From positions 4,034,001 through 4,098,000 of the forward strand of contig NZ_CP059139.1 in the NCBI RefSeq assembly GCF_014109765.1: a stretch of 64,000 bases of DNA. Reading direction: 5' to 3'. Shown piece by piece: positions 36,862 to 45,854 of this stretch. Origin of the DNA: Pseudomonas berkeleyensis (GTDB lineage: Bacteria > Pseudomonadota > Gammaproteobacteria > Pseudomonadales > Pseudomonadaceae). The translations under genes and the position numbers were made by a program. Each line of letters begins with the position of its first letter. The stretch's first letter is position 1. The notes under the pieces were generated by a model. The model made no database searches. It saw nothing but the letters and a program-made list of their open reading frames with translations, and was not told where the DNA came from.

Positions 36862-38229
36862 ATGGAAGAGCAGAAGACACCCACTCTGGAAGAGCTACAG
36901 GCTCTGATAGAGATGACCAACACCCTGAACATGGAAATGTTCTACTGGTGGTGTACCGCGCTGATGATCTGCATTCATGCAGGCTTCCTGTCCTACGAGA
37001 TCGGTGCATCGCGACTGAAGAACGCCCTGGCGGCCGGCGTGAAGAACATTCTCGCTTTCGGCTTCATCGTCCCCAGTGTGTTCCTGCTCGGCTGGGCCGT
37101 GTACAACGCCTTCCCGGACGGCCTGGTACCGCGCATGGACGCCCTGATGGCCGGCATGCCGTGGAGCCAGTCCATGGGCCCGAACATCCAGGACAACGCC
37201 ACCGGCATCTTCTGGGGCGCCTTCGCCCTGTTCGCCGCCACCACCGGTTCGATCCTCTCCGGCGCGATCATCGAGCGTGCACGGATGAGCGCCTTCATCA
37301 TCATGACCATCGTCCTCGGTGGCTTCCTCTGGCTGCTCGCCGCGGCCTGGGGCTGGCACCCGGAAGGCTGGCTGACCGTGAAGTGGGGCTACCATGACGT
37401 CGGCGCCGCTGGCGTGGTGCACATGATCGCCGGCTTCTTCGCCCTTGGCGTGCTGATCAACCTCGGTGCGCGTATCGGCCGATTCAATGCCGACGGCAGC
37501 GCCAACGCCATCGTCGGTCACAGCATGCCGATGAGCGTGGTCGGCCTGATGCTGATCATCGTCGGCTTCTTCGGCTTCCTCGGCGGTTGCATTATCTACA
37601 ACTCCGGCGCGCAGTGGATCAACATCTACGGCCAGCCGACCAACCTCTCGGCCTTCTCCTTCAACACCCTGATGGGCTTCGCTGGCGGCCTGATCGGCGC
37701 TTACCTGACCACTCGCGAACCCTACTGGATGATGTCCGGTGGCCTGGTCGGGATCATCTCGGTGGCACCAGGTCTGGATCTCTACCACCCCGGGCTGGCC
37801 TACCTGATCGGCATGGGCGTGTCGGCCCTGGCACCGCTGGTCAACAACCTGCTGCTCAAGTTCAAGCTGGACGACGCAGTCGGCGCCTTCGCCGTGCACG
37901 GCTTCGGCGGCTTCGCCGGCCTGGTGATCAGCGGCATCTTCCTGGCTGGCTACCCGAACGTGAACGGCATGCCGGAAATCAGCTTCTTCGGCCAACTGGG
38001 CGGCGCCATCGTCATGGCCGCGCTGGGCTTCATCCCTGGCTACGCCATCTCCTACGCCCTCAAGCAGGCAGGCATGCTGCGCGTTCCGGCGCACGCCGAA
38101 GAGCGCGGTCTCGACCTGACCGAAGTACCGGCCCAGGCCTACCCGGAATGGAGCTCGATGTACGGCAGCAGCACCAGCGTCAGCGGCCCTGCGCCCACCC
38201 CGCTGGTTGGCGAAACCAAACCAGCCTGA
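36862..38229 (+). CDS. amt: Ammonium/methylammonium transporter (Amt family)
   Basis: 455 residues, about 11 membrane helices. The two pore histidines are in AAGVVHMIAGF and GAFAVHGFGGFAG. The N-terminus (MEEQKTPTLEELQALIEMTNTL) is a hydrophilic helix rather than the cleaved signal of AmtB proteins, and the protein differs strongly from the second Amt at 46195. Its place between tdm and the dmm genes suggests import of ammonium or a methylated amine (inference). A sigma-54 promoter lies upstream. There is no glnK gene beside it, but a 59-residue membrane protein follows. Confidence 0.9.
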   Translation: MEEQKTPTLEELQALIEMTNTLNMEMFYWWCTALMICIHAGFLSYEIGASRLKNALAAGVKNILAFGFIVPSVFLLGWAVYNAFPDGLVPRMDALMAGMPWSQSMGPNIQDNATGIFWGAFALFAATTGSILSGAIIERARMSAFIIMTIVLGGFLWLLAAAWGWHPEGWLTVKWGYHDVGAAGVVHMIAGFFALGVLINLGARIGRFNADGSANAIVGHSMPMSVVGLMLIIVGFFGFLGGCIIYNSGAQWINIYGQPTNLSAFSFNTLMGFAGGLIGAYLTTREPYWMMSGGLVGIISVAPGLDLYHPGLAYLIGMGVSALAPLVNNLLLKFKLDDAVGAFAVHGFGGFAGLVISGIFLAGYPNVNGMPEISFFGQLGGAIVMAALGFIPGYAISYALKQAGMLRVPAHAEERGLDLTEVPAQAYPEWSSMYGSSTSVSGPAPTPLVGETKPA

Positions 38230-38281
38230 TCAGCAATGGCCCGTGCCGCTGGGTGACGGGCCAACCTAAAGGAGCATCGCC

Positions 38282-38461
38282 ATGAGCATCACCACTTACG
38301 ACGGCGCCAGCGCTGTATTCACCTTCGCCGACAAGCCAGCCATCCTGATCTTCATCAGCCTGCTGGTGGCCGGCGTCAGCCTTTATGCACTGGTCGCCAC
38401 CATGATCCACGAGAAACACAGCTACGCGCTACCAGACGACGAACTGGAAAAGCTCAAGTAA
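38282..38461 (+). CDS. 59-residue single-pass membrane protein after amt
   Basis: Short gene: ATG at 38282 with an ideal AAAGGAG site 9 bp upstream, TAA at 38459-38461. The product is 59 residues: a polar N-terminus, one membrane helix (about 20-42, AILIFISLLVAGVSLYALVA) and a charged C-terminal tail (HEKHSYALPDDELEKLK). It is 52 bp downstream of amt and before a hairpin, so it is the second gene of the amt transcript. It could be a small regulatory or stabilising subunit of this Amt (inference). I do not recognise the family. Confidence 0.8.
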   Translation: MSITTYDGASAVFTFADKPAILIFISLLVAGVSLYALVATMIHEKHSYALPDDELEKLK

Positions 38462-38468
38462 GCCCAGC

Positions 38469-38492
38469 GGCCGGCGGTACATGCCGCCGGCC
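38469..38492 (+). terminator. Hairpin ending the amt operon
   Basis: GGCCGGCGG / CCGCCGGCC perfect 9-bp stem with a TACATG loop, 7 bp after the small membrane-protein gene. No T-tract. Confidence 0.7.
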
Positions 38493-38946
38493 ACCCTCCT
38501 CTCGCGACACCTCCGCCGGCATACGCTAACCGCACTCTGCTCTCCTGCGGCTTAGCGTGGAAGAACGGTACCGGTAACGGTATTGATAACGGCCAGTCGA
38601 GCTGTGCCAGGCAACGCGTTACGAGCAGGCGCCATAAGCTTTTTCAGCCCGACAGGACAGGGTTGCGAGATGCCCTCGTCAGCAACGCCCTACCGATCAT
38701 CGGCATTCTCGGTGGGGGACTATCCACCATGCCCATCCTTATGACTATCATCTTGCCATCATTGCTCGCTTGAGCCATGAGCGGCGGTGGTCTTGAGGCC
38801 ACCCAACTTCCCTCATCAACCATGGCAGCCGCCATGGAGATCGGCAAAACCTTTCGTGGACGACGCAGGATGCGGCACCGAGCGCACAGCGCAACGGTAT
38901 GCGTCCCTAGCAAGCTCGTGCCCGTCACTCATGCCGAAGGTGCCTT
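38493..38946. other. Gene-poor stretch upstream of the MCP gene
   Basis: About 450 bp. A minus-strand frame (38644-38928) has biased, Arg/Pro-rich translation and no ribosome site. A plus-strand frame in the same place encodes a hydrophobic stretch (NALPIIGILGGGLSTMP) but has no start codon. It may be decayed coding DNA; nothing functional can be supported. Confidence 0.5.
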
Positions 38947-40602
38947 ATGTCGTCGCAATCTGCCCGCTTCTCTACTCGCACCCTGATCTATGCCAGCTAC
39001 GCCATCATCCTCGCGCTGATGCTGCTGATCACCGCCGTATCGCTGGTCAGCCTGGCTGACGTCAACGACGACTTCACCGGTTACATCAACGGCATCGACC
39101 AGCGCACCCGCCTGGCCAACCAGTTGAACGATGCCGCCAAGGAACGCGCCATAGCACTGCGCAACATGGCCCTGACCCCGGATGTGGCCGCACGCGCTCA
39201 ACGCCGTACGGCCATCGAGAACTACGACAGGGCCGTGAGCGAGAAGCTGGCAGAACTGCGCAAGGCCATCGACACGCACGAGGGCGTATCGCCACAGGCG
39301 CGGGAACTGTTCAAACGTCTCGAGCAGGTTGAAGTGCGTTATGCGCCAGTCGCACGCACCATCGCCGACCACCTGTTCAAGGGCGAGGACGCCACCGCCC
39401 TGAAGATGGTCGCCGAGCAATGCACCCCTTTGCTCGAAGAACTCACCCAGGCCATCGAGGCGTACCTGAGCTACTCCACGCAGGTCGCAAACAACCGGGT
39501 GATCGAAGAGGAAGCCGAATACGCCAACCAGCGCCTCGCCCTGCTGGTGATCGGCGGCATCGCCCTGATCACCGCCATCGTGCTCGGTCACTGGATCAGC
39601 CGCTACCTGCTCAGTGCCTTGGGCGCTGAACCGAGCGACCTCAATCGCATCGCGCAACGTGTTGCCGAAGGCGATCTGCGCATCATGGAGAAAGCCGTGG
39701 ACAGCGCCGAGAGCAGCGTACTCGCCGCTCTGCTGCGCATGCAGCAGAACCTGCGCCAGGTCACCCAAGGCATCGACAGCTCATCGCGTACCGTCGCCCA
39801 TTCCAGCCAGGAACTGAGCGAGTCGAGCCTGCGCAACGCCGAAGGTGTGGCCCAGGCCCAGCGTGAAGTGGAACAGATCGTCACCGCCGTGCACGAAATG
39901 GCGGCAACGGTGCAGGACGTGGCACGCAGCGCAGAATCCGCCGCGCAGGCCGCCAGCGAGGCCGACGAAGCGGCCGTGCACAGCCAGCGCAAAGCCAGCC
40001 AGGCAGTGAGCCTGATTGGCGAACTGGCCGAGGTGATCGACCACTCCAGCGAAGCGATGGGCCGCCTGAAAACCGAAAGCAGCAACATCGGCAGTGTGCT
40101 CGACGTGATCAAGGCGGTGGCCGACCAGACCAACCTGCTGGCGCTCAACGCTGCCATCGAGGCCGCCCGTGCCGGCGAAGCGGGACGTGGTTTCGCCGTG
40201 GTCGCCGACGAGGTGCGCAACCTGGCACGACGCACCCAGGAAGCCACCACCGAGATCGAAGGGTTGATCGCCAGCCTGCAGAAGATCGCCGACGAAACCT
40301 CGCACTACATGGAGCGCTGCCAGAACTCCAGTTCACAGTCGGTTTCCGGTGTCTCCGAGGCCGGTGAGGCCGTGGTACGAATCGTCGCCATGATCGAGCG
40401 CATCAACGGCATGAACCAGCAGATCGCCACCGCCGCCGAGCAGCAGAGCACGGTGGCCGAGCAGATCAGCCAGGGCATCGTCTCGGTACGCGACAGCGCC
40501 GAACAGTCGGCCACGGCCTTTCGCAGCACCCAGCAGGAAAGCGAGAGCCTGGCGCGCACCAGCGAGGCGCTGCGCGAGAACATCGCGCGCTTCCAGCTCT
40601 GA
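38947..40602 (+). CDS. Methyl-accepting chemotaxis protein, transmembrane
   Basis: 551 residues. TM1 at about 11-33 ([18 protein letters not shown]), a periplasmic four-helix-bundle sensor (about 35-195), TM2 at about 197-218, a HAMP region, and a full signalling domain with the tip [34 protein letters not shown]. The ligand is unknown; its place between the amt and dmm genes makes amines or ammonium a reasonable guess. It ends just before a 229-bp inverted-repeat element. Confidence 0.92.
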   Translation: MSSQSARFSTRTLIYASYAIILALMLLITAVSLVSLADVNDDFTGYINGIDQRTRLANQLNDAAKERAIALRNMALTPDVAARAQRRTAIENYDRAVSEKLAELRKAIDTHEGVSPQARELFKRLEQVEVRYAPVARTIADHLFKGEDATALKMVAEQCTPLLEELTQAIEAYLSYSTQVANNRVIEEEAEYANQRLALLVIGGIALITAIVLGHWISRYLLSALGAEPSDLNRIAQRVAEGDLRIMEKAVDSAESSVLAALLRMQQNLRQVTQGIDSSSRTVAHSSQELSESSLRNAEGVAQAQREVEQIVTAVHEMAATVQDVARSAESAAQAASEADEAAVHSQRKASQAVSLIGELAEVIDHSSEAMGRLKTESSNIGSVLDVIKAVADQTNLLALNAAIEAARAGEAGRGFAVVADEVRNLARRTQEATTEIEGLIASLQKIADETSHYMERCQNSSSQSVSGVSEAGEAVVRIVAMIERINGMNQQIATAAEQQSTVAEQISQGIVSVRDSAEQSATAFRSTQQESESLARTSEALRENIARFQL

Positions 40603-40608
40603 GAGGCT

Positions 40609-40837
40609 GTTCAAAGTCTCGCGAGCTGGAGCCAGGCAATACCGATGGCGGCCCCGCGAATCGAGCGAAGAACGCTCGGAGTCGCGTTCGACTTTACGAG
40701 CTGTGAATGAGCATGACTCGCTTCGCTCACCCCTCCGGGGCCGCACTAAAGTGCGTTAGCCGCAAGCGGCTTCTGACCGGGCTGGCGTTCCAGCTTGATT
40801 TCAACGCTGCATGGCCGACGCGCAGCAGACTTTGAAC
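40609..40837. mobile_element. MITE-like element E1
   Basis: 229-bp intergenic segment bounded by perfect 11-bp terminal inverted repeats (GTTCAAAGTCT at 40609-40619 and its complement at 40827-40837). It has no coding capacity. The end sequence CTGTTCAAAGTCT is related to that of the ~230-bp element at 61521, which suggests one non-autonomous family. Confidence 0.6.
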
Positions 40838-40886
40838 CCGCTCTGAGGCAACGCCCGGCGCGGCCAGAACCTGGCCACGCTGGCGG

Positions 40887-41573
40887 CTAGCCGAGCAGGT
40901 AGTCCAGCAGCCGCGCCATCAGGACATTGCCGGGCACGTATGTGCGTGGCTCTGCCGCCAGCTGCTCCGGCGCTTGCACCCATTGCCCTGGCCTGAGTTC
41001 ATCGGCGCATTCGGCCAGCAGGTCGGCGACAATCTGCGGCGTCATTTCCGGGTGGCATTGCAACCCGATCACCCGCCTGCCGAGCTGGAACGCCTGGTGC
41101 CGACAGGCTTCGCTCGACGCCAGCAGCGTGGCGCCCGCAGGCAGCTCGAAGGTTTCACCGTGCCAGTGCAGCAACTCGACACGGTCGGGAAAGACGAAGC
41201 AATCGTCGCCGACAGATTCGGCTCGCCATAGCGGAAACCAGCCGATCTCGGCCACCGCATTGGGATGCACGCGGGCCCCCAGCGCGCTGGCGATCAACTG
41301 TGCCCCCAGGCATACCCCCAACACCGCGACACCCGCCTCGATCGCTTCACGGAGAAACGCCTTCTCGGCAATCAACCAGGGCAGCTCGGCTTCATCGTTG
41401 ACGCTCATCGGCCCGCCCATGGCGACGATCAGATCGCAGCTTGCGGGCTCGGGCAGTTGCGCATTCGCCTCGAAGAAGCGGGTGTAACGCACATCGGCGC
41501 CCCGCGCCTGAAACCACTCGGCCATGCTGCCGATACCCTCGAAGGGCACGTGCTGCAGTATCTGTACACGCAT
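40887..41573 (-). CDS. Type 1 glutamine amidotransferase (GMP synthase-like)
   Basis: 228 residues, class I amidotransferase domain alone. The nucleophile is in GVCLGAQL and the His-x-Glu pair in LQCHPEM. It is last in the dmm operon, 11 bp after the SMR gene. Relatives hydrolyse glutamine for a partner or act on gamma-glutamyl compounds; in this context a role in gamma-glutamyl-methylamide or nitrogen handling is possible but unproven. Confidence 0.85.
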   Translation of the reverse strand: MRVQILQHVPFEGIGSMAEWFQARGADVRYTRFFEANAQLPEPASCDLIVAMGGPMSVNDEAELPWLIAEKAFLREAIEAGVAVLGVCLGAQLIASALGARVHPNAVAEIGWFPLWRAESVGDDCFVFPDRVELLHWHGETFELPAGATLLASSEACRHQAFQLGRRVIGLQCHPEMTPQIVADLLAECADELRPGQWVQAPEQLAAEPRTYVPGNVLMARLLDYLLG

Positions 41574-41583
41574 GTTCGTCTCC

Positions 41584-41922
41584 CTACGCCGTCTCGTGGC
41601 TGGCCAGTTTCAGGCCGACGATGCCGGCGACGATCATCACCAGGCACAGGCTGCGCAACAGGTTCAGGCTTTCGCCGAGAAACATCGCGCCGTAAGCCAC
41701 CGTGCCCAGGGTGCCGATGCCAACCCACACGGCGTAGGCCAGGCCGAGCGGCAACTCGCGCACCGACAGGCTCAGCAGGTAGATGCTCAGCGCCAGGAAA
41801 AACGCGCAGTACAGGCTTGGCCACAAACGCGTGAAACCATCGGTACGCGGAATGATCGAGGCATAGAACACCTCGCAGATACCGGCCAGCAGCAGAAAAC
41901 CCCAACCGTTCAACCAGGCCAT
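41584..41922 (-). CDS. SMR-family small multidrug/guanidinium exporter
   Basis: 112 residues, four membrane helices. GICEVFYASIIPRTDGFTRLWPSL carries the essential Glu in helix 1 (Glu17), and GLAYAVWVGIGTLGTVAYG is the helix-3 motif of the family, of the SugE/Gdx kind. The start at 41922 follows GGAGGG. As it lies in the dimethylamine operon, export of a small cationic amine by-product is plausible (inference). Confidence 0.85.
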   Translation of the reverse strand: MAWLNGWGFLLLAGICEVFYASIIPRTDGFTRLWPSLYCAFFLALSIYLLSLSVRELPLGLAYAVWVGIGTLGTVAYGAMFLGESLNLLRSLCLVMIVAGIVGLKLASHETA

Positions 41923-42027
41923 GACACCCTCCTGATCCGAGGCAAATCGGGCCACATCCCTATGGCCCTGTTCCCTTGCCCCAGGAACTCCTTGCCCGCG
42001 ACGACTCCAGGTCGCGGGATCTGACAC

Positions 42028-43158
42028 TCAGCCCTTGGCCGTACGTTTCTTCTTCTCCGGATCATCGAACGGCAGGGTATGGGCGATGGCGTTGACCGCC
42101 AGACTGCCTTTGACTTCCAGCGGCGCGCCCTGCTCAGCGTAGGGCACGTCCATGCGCGCGATGGCCATGGATTTGCCGGAGAGCCGCGAATACATGGCGC
42201 AGGTGATCACGCCCACCTGCTTGCCATCAGCCCACAGGGTGTCGCCGGCTTCGGCCGCCTTGTCGCCGTCGAGCAGCACGCCGAAGATCTTGAAGCGCTC
42301 CTTGCCCTGTAGACGGCGATGCTCGTTGGCGCCGCGAAAGTCGCTCTTGGTCGGCGACACGGTGAAGTCCAGCCCCAGCTCCCACAGGGTGTCGCCAGCC
42401 GCCTGGTCGGCGAAGGGATACATCTCGGAATTGTCGTAGGGGAAGAACAGCAGGTAGCTCTCCACCCGCAGCCAGTCCAGCGCGGTGAAGGCGCAGGGGA
42501 TGATGCCCAGGCCCTTGCCCTTCTCCAGGATGCCGTCCCAGATCGCTGGCGCGTCGGCGGCCTTGCAGAAGATCTCGTAGCCGCGTTCGCCGGTGTAGCC
42601 GGTGCGCGAGATCATCACCGGGCGGTCGAAGAGCTTGGTCTGCAGGTGATGGAAGTACGGCAGTTCGCGAATGCCCGGCACGTGCTCGGCGAGAAAGTCC
42701 ACCGCCAGCGGGCCTTGCAGCGACAGGTCATGCAGATCGTCATCGAACAAAACCGCCACCTGGCGGCCCTGAGCCGAACGCACCAGCATCTCGTAACCGT
42801 TGCCGGAACCGTGCACCACCATGAAGGCGTTGGGGCCGGTGCGGTAGATCACGCAGTCGTCGACGAACTTGCCGGCCTCATTGAGCATGGTGGCGTAGAC
42901 GCTCTTGCCCGGATAGACCTTGGAGATGTCGCGACTGGTGGCGTACTCCAGCAGGCTCTCGGCATGCGGGCCGACGTAGTGCACCTTCTTCAGCCCGGAC
43001 ACATCCATCAGCCCGGCACGGGTGCGGATCGCCTCGTGCTCGTCGGCCAGGTCGCTGGAATAGGTCCAGGCGGTGCCCATGCCGCTCCAGTCCTCAAGTT
43101 TGGAACCCAGTGCGCGGTGACGCTCGGCAAGGGCGGAAATACGCCAGGAATTGGCCAT
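42028..43158 (-). CDS. GcvT-like aminomethyltransferase of the dimethylamine operon
   Basis: 376 residues, GcvT/aminomethyltransferase fold. Conserved segments: AGLMDVSGLKKVHYVGPHAESLLEYATSRD, YATMLNEAGKFVDDCVIYR, SLQGPLA, MISRTGYTGERGYEIFC. It probably binds tetrahydrofolate and takes up the formaldehyde released by N-demethylation as methylene-THF. It follows the heme-type demethylase gene by 108 bp, with a hairpin in between. In published dmm clusters a gene of this type is counted as a dmm subunit; I leave the letter open. Confidence 0.85.
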   Translation of the reverse strand: MANSWRISALAERHRALGSKLEDWSGMGTAWTYSSDLADEHEAIRTRAGLMDVSGLKKVHYVGPHAESLLEYATSRDISKVYPGKSVYATMLNEAGKFVDDCVIYRTGPNAFMVVHGSGNGYEMLVRSAQGRQVAVLFDDDLHDLSLQGPLAVDFLAEHVPGIRELPYFHHLQTKLFDRPVMISRTGYTGERGYEIFCKAADAPAIWDGILEKGKGLGIIPCAFTALDWLRVESYLLFFPYDNSEMYPFADQAAGDTLWELGLDFTVSPTKSDFRGANEHRRLQGKERFKIFGVLLDGDKAAEAGDTLWADGKQVGVITCAMYSRLSGKSMAIARMDVPYAEQGAPLEVKGSLAVNAIAHTLPFDDPEKKKRTAKG

Positions 43159-43214
43159 GTCAGTTTCTCCTGTTGTTCGTCGTTGAGCCTGCGCACGCAG
43201 GCTGGTGTCTGTCT

Positions 43215-43240
43215 CCCCTCTCCCACTTGTGGGAGAGGGG
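43215..43240. repeat. Hairpin within the dmm operon
   Basis: CCCCTCTCCCAC / GTGGGAGAGGGG, a perfect 12-bp stem with a TT loop, between the demethylase and GcvT genes. It looks like a common pseudomonad palindromic repeat and could tune mRNA stability. Confidence 0.75.
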
Positions 43241-43266
43241 CCGGGGAAGAGGGATCTCGGTGGTGG

Positions 43267-44295
43267 TCAGGCAGCCTTGGCCTGCGGGTCGAACTGGCGC
43301 AGCCAATCCACCACGGTCTGGCGGTAGCGGGTCAGGCCTTTGTAGTCGGCGATCTCGTCCGGCAGGTCGCGTAATACGCGGTGCAGGCGGCAGGCCCAGG
43401 CCGGGTTGCTGGCCAGCTCCTCGAGACTGATCAGGTAGGTGCGGATGCCGAACAGCAGCGCATTGCTGCGCGGCAGGCGTGGCATGAACTGCAGCTCGAC
43501 GCGCAGGTGCACCAGGCGTGCAACGTTCTCCGGCGTCACCAGGCCGCGCTCATGGCCCCATTCGTGGAAGGTCTCCGAGGAGGTGTCCATGCGCGGGTTG
43601 ATGGTCATGGTCCAGTTCAGGCGGCGCACCGGATGGCCGACCTGGATGTTCAGCAGGTACTTCAGCGCGCGGTCGAACACACCGAGCTGGTGTGCCACGC
43701 CCGGTACCGGCGCATGCCACTGCTTGAAGCTCATGCCGGCGTCGAACTTGATCGACCAGTCCGCCGGACAGGTGACCATGCCGGCGTCCATGAACAGGTC
43801 GCCGTCGCGCTGATCGAGCACAGCGAAGTCGCCCTGCGCCTGGCGCGTGATGTACTCCAGCGGCTCGAACGGCAGCGTGCTGGCATCGCCGAAGGTGAAG
43901 CGCTGCTCGATGCCCAGCGGGCGGTTGATCCACAGCCACTGATCGCCGTCACGCTCGAGAGCGAAATGCTCGGGGTAGTCGGCGGCCAGGTGTTCCATCA
44001 GCATTTCCAGGGTGTCCCATGCGGCCTGGGCCATGTGCGGCATCACCAGGCAGCGCTGCGGATCCTTCTCCAATACGCAGGCACGCTCGGCCATCTCCGA
44101 GACATAGTGCTCGTCGATGTCGAACCAGTGCTCGAACACCGAGCCCGGCTCGCGCGGCGTGGCGGGCTCGATGTTGACCGAGTACATGTAGCTGTCCTCG
44201 GGAAACGGGAAGGGAAAACGGGCGATGGCCTGCGGGCTGTTGCTGAAGGTGAAATCGTCCCGGTAGGTTTCCAACGGTTTCATCACGAGGGGCAT
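43267..44295 (-). CDS. Heme-dependent oxidative N-demethylase-type subunit (DUF3445), dimethylamine monooxygenase
   Basis: 342 residues of the DUF3445/HODM family. FPFPEDSYMYSVNIEPATPREPGSVFEHW, the HMAQAAWDTLEMLMEHLAADYPEHF helix and WSIKFDAGMSFKQWHAPVPG are typical. It is expected to be the heme-bearing catalytic subunit that oxidises dimethylamine to methylamine plus formaldehyde, fed by the reductase encoded just upstream. The start at 44295 (MPLVMKPLETY) follows GAGG; the frame extends to 44352 over the reductase end and is rejected. Confidence 0.88.
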   Translation of the reverse strand: MPLVMKPLETYRDDFTFSNSPQAIARFPFPFPEDSYMYSVNIEPATPREPGSVFEHWFDIDEHYVSEMAERACVLEKDPQRCLVMPHMAQAAWDTLEMLMEHLAADYPEHFALERDGDQWLWINRPLGIEQRFTFGDASTLPFEPLEYITRQAQGDFAVLDQRDGDLFMDAGMVTCPADWSIKFDAGMSFKQWHAPVPGVAHQLGVFDRALKYLLNIQVGHPVRRLNWTMTINPRMDTSSETFHEWGHERGLVTPENVARLVHLRVELQFMPRLPRSNALLFGIRTYLISLEELASNPAWACRLHRVLRDLPDEIADYKGLTRYRQTVVDWLRQFDPQAKAA

Positions 44296-44305
44296 GGCGG
44301 AATCC

Positions 44306-45250
44306 TCAGAGGTCGAGCAGCAGCGTGCCGGAGCAGCCGCCGCGGGAAACACAGGGCATCAGTGCGGCACCGCGCTGTTGCTCATCCAGATAGTGATCAC
44401 GGTGCTCCACCTCGCCGCTCAGATAGCGCGTGGTGCATTGCCCGCACACCCCGCCCCGGCACAGGTTGGGCACCTCCACACCGGCAGCCTCCAGCGCTTC
44501 GAGCAGGCTGTGGTCGCCCGGCACCTGCAGGCGCTGGCCACTGCGCGCCAGCTCGACGGTGAACGGCTGGCCCGGTTCGGGCGCGGCGAAGGCTTCCCAG
44601 TGCAGGCGCCCGGCCGACCAGCCGTGGACGCTGGCAAGCAACTTGAGTTCATCGAGCAGACGCTGCGGACCGCAGACGTAGAGGTGGCTGCCAAGCGGCT
44701 TGGCGGCGAACAGATCGGCGCAGGACAGGCGCTGGCCGGCAGCGGCGTCGTAGCCATGGAAGCGCTCGCCCAGGCGCTCGCGCAGCTCGTCGGCGTAGGC
44801 GTCGGTCAGGCCGCTGCGGTAGGCGTAGTGCAATTCGAACGAAGCGTCTTGCGCCTCTAGCTCAGCCAGGTAGGCCATGAACGGCGTGATGCCGATGCCA
44901 CCGGCCACCAGGATGTGGTGACGGGCCTGCGAATGCAGGGCGAACAGGTTGCTCGGCACACCGATCTGCAAACGGTCGCCGACCCGCACCTGCTCGTGCA
45001 GATAGCGCGAGCCACCGCGCGAAGCGTCCTGCAGACGCACGGCGATGCGGTACACGCCGGTCTCGCGCGGATCGCCCAACAGCGAATAGGCATTGCGCAG
45101 GGTGCGCCCTTCGATGGGCAACACCACCTGGACATGGCTACCGCAGGAAAAGCCCGGCAGGCTGCCATCGAGAGCGGCGAAGGTGAATTCACGCACCACC
45201 GGGGTCACTTGGCGTACATCGGTGACCTGAACGTCGATCATCGCGCTCAT
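44306..45250 (-). CDS. dmmB: Dimethylamine monooxygenase reductase (PDR family)
   Basis: 314 residues with three parts: a flavin domain (about 1-105; RTLRNAYSLLGDP), an NAD(P)H domain (about 106-220; ILVAGGIGITPFMAYL, YVCGPQRLL) and a C-terminal plant-type [2Fe-2S] domain with CRGGVCGQC and a later Cys in MPCVSRG. This is the phthalate-dioxygenase-reductase layout, and it passes electrons from NAD(P)H to the heme subunit. The ATG overlaps the upstream stop (ATGA). The symbol is from recall of dmm clusters and is tentative. Confidence 0.88.
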   Translation of the reverse strand: MSAMIDVQVTDVRQVTPVVREFTFAALDGSLPGFSCGSHVQVVLPIEGRTLRNAYSLLGDPRETGVYRIAVRLQDASRGGSRYLHEQVRVGDRLQIGVPSNLFALHSQARHHILVAGGIGITPFMAYLAELEAQDASFELHYAYRSGLTDAYADELRERLGERFHGYDAAAGQRLSCADLFAAKPLGSHLYVCGPQRLLDELKLLASVHGWSAGRLHWEAFAAPEPGQPFTVELARSGQRLQVPGDHSLLEALEAAGVEVPNLCRGGVCGQCTTRYLSGEVEHRDHYLDEQQRGAALMPCVSRGGCSGTLLLDL

Positions 45251-45792
45251 GGCTGCACCGCCTTGGCATAGGGACTGTCCGGGTCGACGCATACGCCCAT
45301 GTAGGCGCCTAGGCGCTGGGAGAAATGTTCGCGCACGAACAGCTTCACCCGGCACTGGCCACAGGTGCACTCGCCTTCGCTGCCGATATCCTGGAAATGC
45401 CCGCAATGCACGCAATACAGGCGGCGTCGCGCGCCCTGCTTGAACAGTTCGATCTCATCGCCGAGCAGGCCGGCGTGGCGTGCCAGGCGGTACACATGCC
45501 AGAGAAAGCTTTCATCGCCACAGACGTACAGCCGGGTGCCGGCCTGGGCCTTCTCCAGCAGCATCTGCAGGCGCAGGTACAACGCCTCGATGCTGGGCAG
45601 GCTCTCCTGATCGGCACTGGCCGGCAACGTCTCGCTCAGGCACAGCAGTAGAGTCGGCACCGGGTGGTCGAGCAGCGCGGCAGCGGCACTGGCCTGCTGG
45701 GCGACCACGAGGCGGCGAGTGGCCGGTTGCCGGGACGCCTCGGTGGCATAACGTGGGGTACTGAACAGGGGTTCGGTACTGGATGCGGTCAT
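45247..45792 (-). CDS. dmmA: Dimethylamine monooxygenase subunit, DmmA-like
   Basis: 181 residues. The N-terminal part is Rossmann-like (RLYVCGDESFLWHVYRLARHAGL). The C-terminal ~50 residues hold a Cys cluster, YCVHCGHFQ...CTCGQCR, able to bind zinc or Fe-S, then LFVREHFSQRLGAYMGV. This matches the DmmA-like family as I recall it. The start at 45792 has GGGAGGG upstream; the open frame to 45987 crosses the promoter and is rejected. First gene of the operon under a sigma-54 promoter. Confidence 0.82.
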   Translation of the reverse strand: MTASSTEPLFSTPRYATEASRQPATRRLVVAQQASAAAALLDHPVPTLLLCLSETLPASADQESLPSIEALYLRLQMLLEKAQAGTRLYVCGDESFLWHVYRLARHAGLLGDEIELFKQGARRRLYCVHCGHFQDIGSEGECTCGQCRVKLFVREHFSQRLGAYMGVCVDPDSPYAKAVQP

Positions 45793-45854
45793 CGGAAACC
45801 CTCCCGGGTGAGAGCAAGGCGATGGTCGGTTGGCCTCCAGAGAAAATTCCCTGA

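Noticed and set aside
36859..36862. TTG start one codon before the amt ATG
   Set aside because: The ATG at 36862 is better placed behind the AGGA site.
38644..38928. Minus-strand frame of 94 codons in the gap before the MCP gene
   Set aside because: No ribosome site, Arg/Pro-rich composition and no family resemblance; may be decayed DNA but cannot be supported as a gene.
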